Shown: positions 5,916 to 9,013 of the stretch, one piece after another | How the letters are laid out: each line of letters begins with the position of its first letter | Numbering within the stretch: the stretch's first letter is position 1 | Notes under the pieces: generated by a model | Seen by the model: the letters and a program-made list of their open reading frames with translations, nothing else | The model's database searches: none | Told to the model about the DNA's origin: nothing | Source of the DNA: an uncultured Solirubrobacterales bacterium | Lineage (GTDB): Bacteria; Actinomycetota; Thermoleophilia; Solirubrobacterales; Solirubrobacteraceae | NCBI GenBank assembly: GCA_903959665.1 | Contig: CAJBXY010000003.1 | Coordinates: 1 to 9,013, forward strand | Length of the DNA: 9,013 bases | Reading direction: 5' to 3' | Made by a program: the position numbers and the translations under genes

Positions 5916-7988
5916 CTAGGTGATGATCGGAATGATCAAGATCGCGACGATGTTCGCAACCTTGATCATCGGGTTGATCGCAGGCCCGGCGGTGTCCTTG
6001 AACGGATCGCCAACCGTGTCACCAGTTACCGAGGCGGCGTGCGCCTCCGAGCCCTTACCGCCGAATGCGCCGTCCTCAATCAGCTTCTTCGCGTTATCCC
6101 AGGCGCCGCCACCGGCCGTCATCATCACGGCGAAGAAGAAGCCGACGACGATCACGCCGATCAGCAATCCGCCGAGCGCAGCGACGGAGATTAGGCCGAC
6201 GATCGTCGTCAGAACGATTGGGATCAGCGAGGGGACGATCATCTCGCGCTGAGCTGATGCCGTCACGATGCTTACGCAGGTGCCGTAATCAGGCTGCTCG
6301 GTGCCATCCATAATCCCGGGTTTCTCACGGAACTGGCGGCGAACCTCTTCAACGACCATGCCGCCGGCGCGGCCAACGGCCTCCATCGAGAGCGCGGCGA
6401 AGAGCGTCACCATCATTCCGCCGATCAGCAGCCCCATCAGGATCGCTGGATCGTCGATCGGGAAGCTGGTAACCACTCCTTCGGCTGCCAGCTCGGCCTT
6501 GAAGCCTGCAAAGAGGACGATCGCAGCGAGAACGGCAGAGCCGATCGCGTAACCCTTCGTCACGGCCTTCGTCGTGTTGCCGACGGCATCGAGCGGATCG
6601 GTCACGTTGCGGACCTCTTCCGGCATATCGGCCATCTCGGCGATTCCACCGGCGTTGTCGGTGATCGGGCCGAAGGCGTCGAGCGCAACGATCAGGCCGG
6701 TCAGCGATAGCTGGCCCATCACTGCGACGCCGATGCCGTAGATGCCTTGTACGCCGCCGCCGGCGAGCTTCCACGAGCAGAGCACGCCGAGCACCAGCAC
6801 CAGCGCCGGGAGCGCCGTCGCCTGGAGACCTTGAGCGAGGCCGGAGATGATGTTCGTCGCATGGCCGGTTTCAGAGGCCTCTGCCGTCTTGCGGACGGGA
6901 CGGAAGCGCGTTGAGGTGTAGTAATCGGTGATCACGAACAGCAGCGCCGTCACGACGATGCCGACCAGAGCGCAGAGGTAAAGGTTGATCACGCTGGGCG
7001 CTGCAACCGCTCCAGCGGCGCTCTTGAAGGTGATGTCATCCATCATCCAAGCCGTTACCGGGTAGAACGCGATCGCGGCGATAATGCCGGAGACTGCGAG
7101 CCCCTGATAAAGCGCGCGCTCGACGTTGCCCTTCTCGCTGCGAACGGCGAATGTGCCGATGATCGAAGCGATGATCGCAACCGCACCGAGAACCAGTGGG
7201 TAGAGCGCGACAGTTGTTTGCTCGTTGAAGGTGAGAACGCCGAGCAGCATCACGGCAACGGCTGTTACCGCGTAGGTCTCGAAAAGGTCTGCTGCCATGC
7301 CGGCGCAGTCACCAACGTTGTCGCCAACGTTGTCGGCGATCACTGCAGGGTTGCGAGGGTCGTCCTCGGGGATTCCAGCCTCAACCTTGCCGACGAGGTC
7401 GGCGCCGACGTCGGCAGCCTTCGTGAAAATACCGCCGCCAAGCCGAGCGAAGACGGAGATCAACGAACCACCGAAGCCGAGGCCGATAAGCGCGTCAACG
7501 GCCTCCTTCGGGGTTTGATCGAAGTAAGAGGTGAGCAGGCCGTAATAGCCGGCAACGCCCAGTAGAGCGAGGCCGACGACGAGCATGCCGGTGATCGCGC
7601 CGCCACGGAAGGCAACCTTCAAGGCCGGGCCGATGCCGCCGCGCGCCGATTCAGCAACGCGAGCGTTGGAGCGGACCGAAACGTTCATGCCGATGTAGCC
7701 TGCCGCGCCGGAGAGGATTCCACCGATCGCAAAGCCGACCGCGACGTAAATGTCCTGAATGAAAAGAAGCGCGATGAAGAGGACTACGCCGACACCTGCA
7801 ATCACGAGGTACTGACGGTTGAGGTAAGCGCGAGCGCCTTCCTGCACGGCAGCGGAGATGCGCTGCATCTCGGCGTTGCCGGGCGAGAGCGCTAGCAGCT
7901 GTGTCGTAGTGATGACGCCGTAAACAACAGCAACTAGGGCGCATACAACAGCAATGATGACCCCATGGTCGGTAAGAAATGCAGACAC
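5916..7988 (-). CDS. hppA: K+-independent proton-translocating membrane pyrophosphatase
   Basis: A 690-aa integral membrane enzyme that hydrolyses pyrophosphate to phosphate and pumps H+ out of the cytoplasm, recovering energy from biosynthetic PPi. The M-PPase catalytic motifs are complete: DVGADLVGKVE (193-203), DNVGDNVGDCAGMAADLFE (219-237), FGPITDNAGGIAEMA (439-453) and GDPFKDTAGPAINPMIK (660-676). K474 and T477 in GNTTKAVTKGYAIG mark the K+-independent class; K+-stimulated enzymes carry Ala at the first position. H+ rather than Na+ pumping is therefore expected. Many hydrophobic segments fit the usual 16 or so helices, and the length is within the family range. The start is GTG at 7986-7988 with AAAAGGA (7999-8005) ten bases ahead. 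The aminotransferase follows after 19 bp. Its proton gradient could drive the secondary carriers encoded further downstream, which is inference. Confidence 0.97.
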   Translation of the reverse strand: MSAFLTDHGVIIAVVCALVAVVYGVITTTQLLALSPGNAEMQRISAAVQEGARAYLNRQYLVIAGVGVVLFIALLFIQDIYVAVGFAIGGILSGAAGYIGMNVSVRSNARVAESARGGIGPALKVAFRGGAITGMLVVGLALLGVAGYYGLLTSYFDQTPKEAVDALIGLGFGGSLISVFARLGGGIFTKAADVGADLVGKVEAGIPEDDPRNPAVIADNVGDNVGDCAGMAADLFETYAVTAVAVMLLGVLTFNEQTTVALYPLVLGAVAIIASIIGTFAVRSEKGNVERALYQGLAVSGIIAAIAFYPVTAWMMDDITFKSAAGAVAAPSVINLYLCALVGIVVTALLFVITDYYTSTRFRPVRKTAEASETGHATNIISGLAQGLQATALPALVLVLGVLCSWKLAGGGVQGIYGIGVAVMGQLSLTGLIVALDAFGPITDNAGGIAEMADMPEEVRNVTDPLDAVGNTTKAVTKGYAIGSAVLAAIVLFAGFKAELAAEGVVTSFPIDDPAILMGLLIGGMMVTLFAALSMEAVGRAGGMVVEEVRRQFREKPGIMDGTEQPDYGTCVSIVTASAQREMIVPSLIPIVLTTIVGLISVAALGGLLIGVIVVGFFFAVMMTAGGGAWDNAKKLIEDGAFGGKGSEAHAASVTGDTVGDPFKDTAGPAINPMIKVANIVAILIIPIIT

Positions 7989-8130
7989 GTTGGTTGAATC
8001 CTTTTGAAGTGATTGAATGAACAGCGACCGATAAGGCCGCAGGCGCGTTGCGGTAGGGCTATGTGCTGACCCCAGCGCTCATTAGCTAGGCGATCCTATC
8101 GGTATCAGCGACGGAAACGCTCTGCGGTGC
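7989..8130 (-). promoter_or_regulatory. 142-bp intergenic leader of hppA with a possible promoter
   Basis: This is the largest non-coding stretch of the window and the likely origin of the hppA transcript. The best sigma-70-like pair I can find on the minus strand is CTGATA (8103-8108) and GCTAAT (8081-8086) with a 16-bp spacer, each a 4/6 match, so support is weak. A short hairpin CCGCA/TGCGG (8037-8041 and 8049-8053, 7-nt loop) lies in the leader without a T run. I see no recognisable riboswitch and no terminator for the preceding gene. Confidence 0.3.
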
Positions 8131-8628
8131 CTATGGGCCGGGCGTCCAGAGTCCGCCGCCCGGCTTCTGTTCGGCTTCTGCGGAGCCGCCGGAGGCGGCT
8201 TCGGGCGGTGCCCCGCCGCGATCGGCAGCGTCCTCGGCGCCGTCAGCGCCAGCCTCCACACCTGTCAGCTTCGTGAAGGCAACCTGAAGCTGCGCCAGCG
8301 CATCCTTGATTGAAGCGGCATTCTCGCCAAGGGCCGGCTCGATCAGCGGCAGCAGCCGGCGGATCCCCTCAATCGCAATCCCAACCTGAACGGGGTCGGT
8401 CTCGTCCTCGGTTCCGGGAAGCAGGCCTGCCTTGCGCGCGCCGAGGTTCAGCAGCGAAACGACGGTCTGCGCGACGAGGTCTTCGACGCGCAGGTTCTTC
8501 AGCTCTGCCTCATAGGCGGCGCGCATCTCTTCCTCGCTCGGCGGCGGCTGCCCTTCAGCGGCTGCGAACTCCTGCTCGGCTGCGATCTCTTCTTCGGGCT
8601 GCTCGGGTGTTGCGGCTTCGTCGGTCAC
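8131..8628 (-). CDS. Acidic DUF1844-like hypothetical protein
   Basis: A 165-aa soluble protein with three parts. An acidic Pro/Ala/Glu-rich N-terminus (about 1-40) is probably disordered. A helical core spans about 48-122 (VEDLVAQTVVSLLNLGARKAG, then VGIAIEGIRRLLPLIEPALG, then IKDALAQLQVAFTKL). A Gly/Ala/Glu-rich C-terminal tail from about 123 ends GGGLWTPGP. The core resembles DUF1844 in order: a helix with a leucine/glycine turn, a helix of the QTID-LLE type, then a final LxxLRxAF-like helix. This is by pattern only. No signal peptide or membrane segment is seen and the function is unknown. The GTG start at 8626-8628 overlaps the upstream ligase stop as GTGA, with GGAGG (8639-8643) ten bases ahead, so the two are translationally coupled. 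The 142-bp gap downstream separates it from hppA. Confidence 0.75.
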   Translation of the reverse strand: MTDEAATPEQPEEEIAAEQEFAAAEGQPPPSEEEMRAAYEAELKNLRVEDLVAQTVVSLLNLGARKAGLLPGTEDETDPVQVGIAIEGIRRLLPLIEPALGENAASIKDALAQLQVAFTKLTGVEAGADGAEDAADRGGAPPEAASGGSAEAEQKPGGGLWTPGP

Positions 8629-9013
8629 GTCGCTGATCCCTCCGTAGGACTCGTGGGCTGATCGCCCCCGAATGACTGGCTTGTCTGCGCCACTGTAGAA
8701 GCGTAGACGTCGCCGATGCTTTGACCCTCAGCAAAAGCTGCCGCTTGCCGCTCGGCGCCGTTCAGTCGCGGGAAGGTTGGTTCGACGCCGAGCTCGGAGC
8801 GAACCGGCGCCGTCCATTCGAGCAGTCGATCGAAGGCGGCCCGCGCAGGCAAACAGATGCCGCGTTCAAGATCGATCAGCTCGCCGGCGGCGCCCCAGCG
8901 GATTGCGCGCCAAAGGTTCTCTTCGATCAGCCGCGCCGTCGGTTCGAAGACCGGGCGGCCTTCATCATCGTCGCGGGCGGCCTGAAGCACGCAAGCAACG
9001 ATCAACTCGGTCA
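8625..9013 (-). CDS. Carboxylate-amine ligase / glutamate-cysteine ligase family 2 (YbdK type), C-terminal part
   Basis: The frame is open to the right edge, so only the last 128 residues are seen of a family usually about 370 aa long. These ATP-grasp-like GCS2 enzymes join a carboxylate to an amine, typically glutamate to cysteine in thiol synthesis. Visible family features are IVACVLQAA, then the conserved EENLWRAIRWGAAGELIDL block (matching the family pattern ENRWRAxRxGLDxxLID), LPARAAFDRLLEWTAPVRSE LGVE, and an ERQAAAF-type segment near the end. The last 20 or so residues (after TSQSF) are a polar tail. The ATP- and metal-binding residues lie outside the window, so activity cannot be judged. 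The TGA overlaps the GTG of the DUF1844-like gene by 4 nt. Confidence 0.82.
   Translation of the reverse strand, partial: TELIVACVLQAARDDDEGRPVFEPTARLIEENLWRAIRWGAAGELIDLERGICLPARAAFDRLLEWTAPVRSELGVEPTFPRLNGAERQAAAFAEGQSIGDVYASTVAQTSQSFGGDQPTSPTEGSAT

Noticed and set aside
8037..8053. Short hairpin CCGCA/TGCGG in the hppA leader as a riboswitch or terminator
   Set aside because: It is a single 5-bp stem with no conserved riboswitch core or T run; such pairs arise by chance in GC-rich DNA.
1..9013. CRISPR arrays, insertion sequences, tRNA or rRNA genes, prophage or defence genes
   Set aside because: I found no regularly spaced repeats, transposase-like frames, cloverleaf-type sequences or phage/defence domains on either strand.

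Overview
The window is gene-dense, high-GC (roughly 60% by eye) bacterial chromosome. Every supported gene lies on the minus strand. The gene content (carboxylate-amine ligase, K+-independent proton pyrophosphatase, APC permease next to a TrkA protein) and the codon usage suggest an actinobacterium, perhaps a deep-branching lineage such as Thermoleophilia. That placement is inference. There are no RNA genes, mobile elements or CRISPR arrays.

Layout in the direction of transcription (right to left): (1) the C-terminal third of a GCS2/YbdK-type carboxylate-amine ligase enters from the right edge and overlaps by 4 nt a 165-aa acidic DUF1844-like protein. (2) A 142-bp gap follows, probably holding a promoter. 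(3) A 690-aa membrane proton-pumping pyrophosphatase (hppA) is followed after 19 bp by a TTG-started class III aminotransferase. (4) An 87-bp gap follows without a convincing terminator. (5) A very tight four-gene cluster closes the window: APC permease with a C-terminal UspA domain (639 aa), a 66-aa two-helix membrane protein, a second APC-UspA fusion (660 aa), and a TrkA-type NAD-binding protein that runs off the left edge.

The most interesting part is the left half. Two diverged paralogous APC-UspA transporters flank a tiny membrane protein through ATGA and TAATG stop/start overlaps, and a TrkA/RCK nucleotide-binding protein follows. This looks like a translationally coupled transport module with several nucleotide-sensing or formerly nucleotide-sensing domains: two Usp domains, both with eroded ATP motifs, and one intact Rossmann domain. 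The neighbouring proton-pumping PPase could supply the proton gradient such carriers use. The TrkA neighbour, the APC fold and the conserved TGxE signature make KimA-like K+/H+ symport a hypothesis, but the helix-1 aspartate I recall for KimA is absent from both paralogues. The substrate therefore stays open between an amino acid and a cation.
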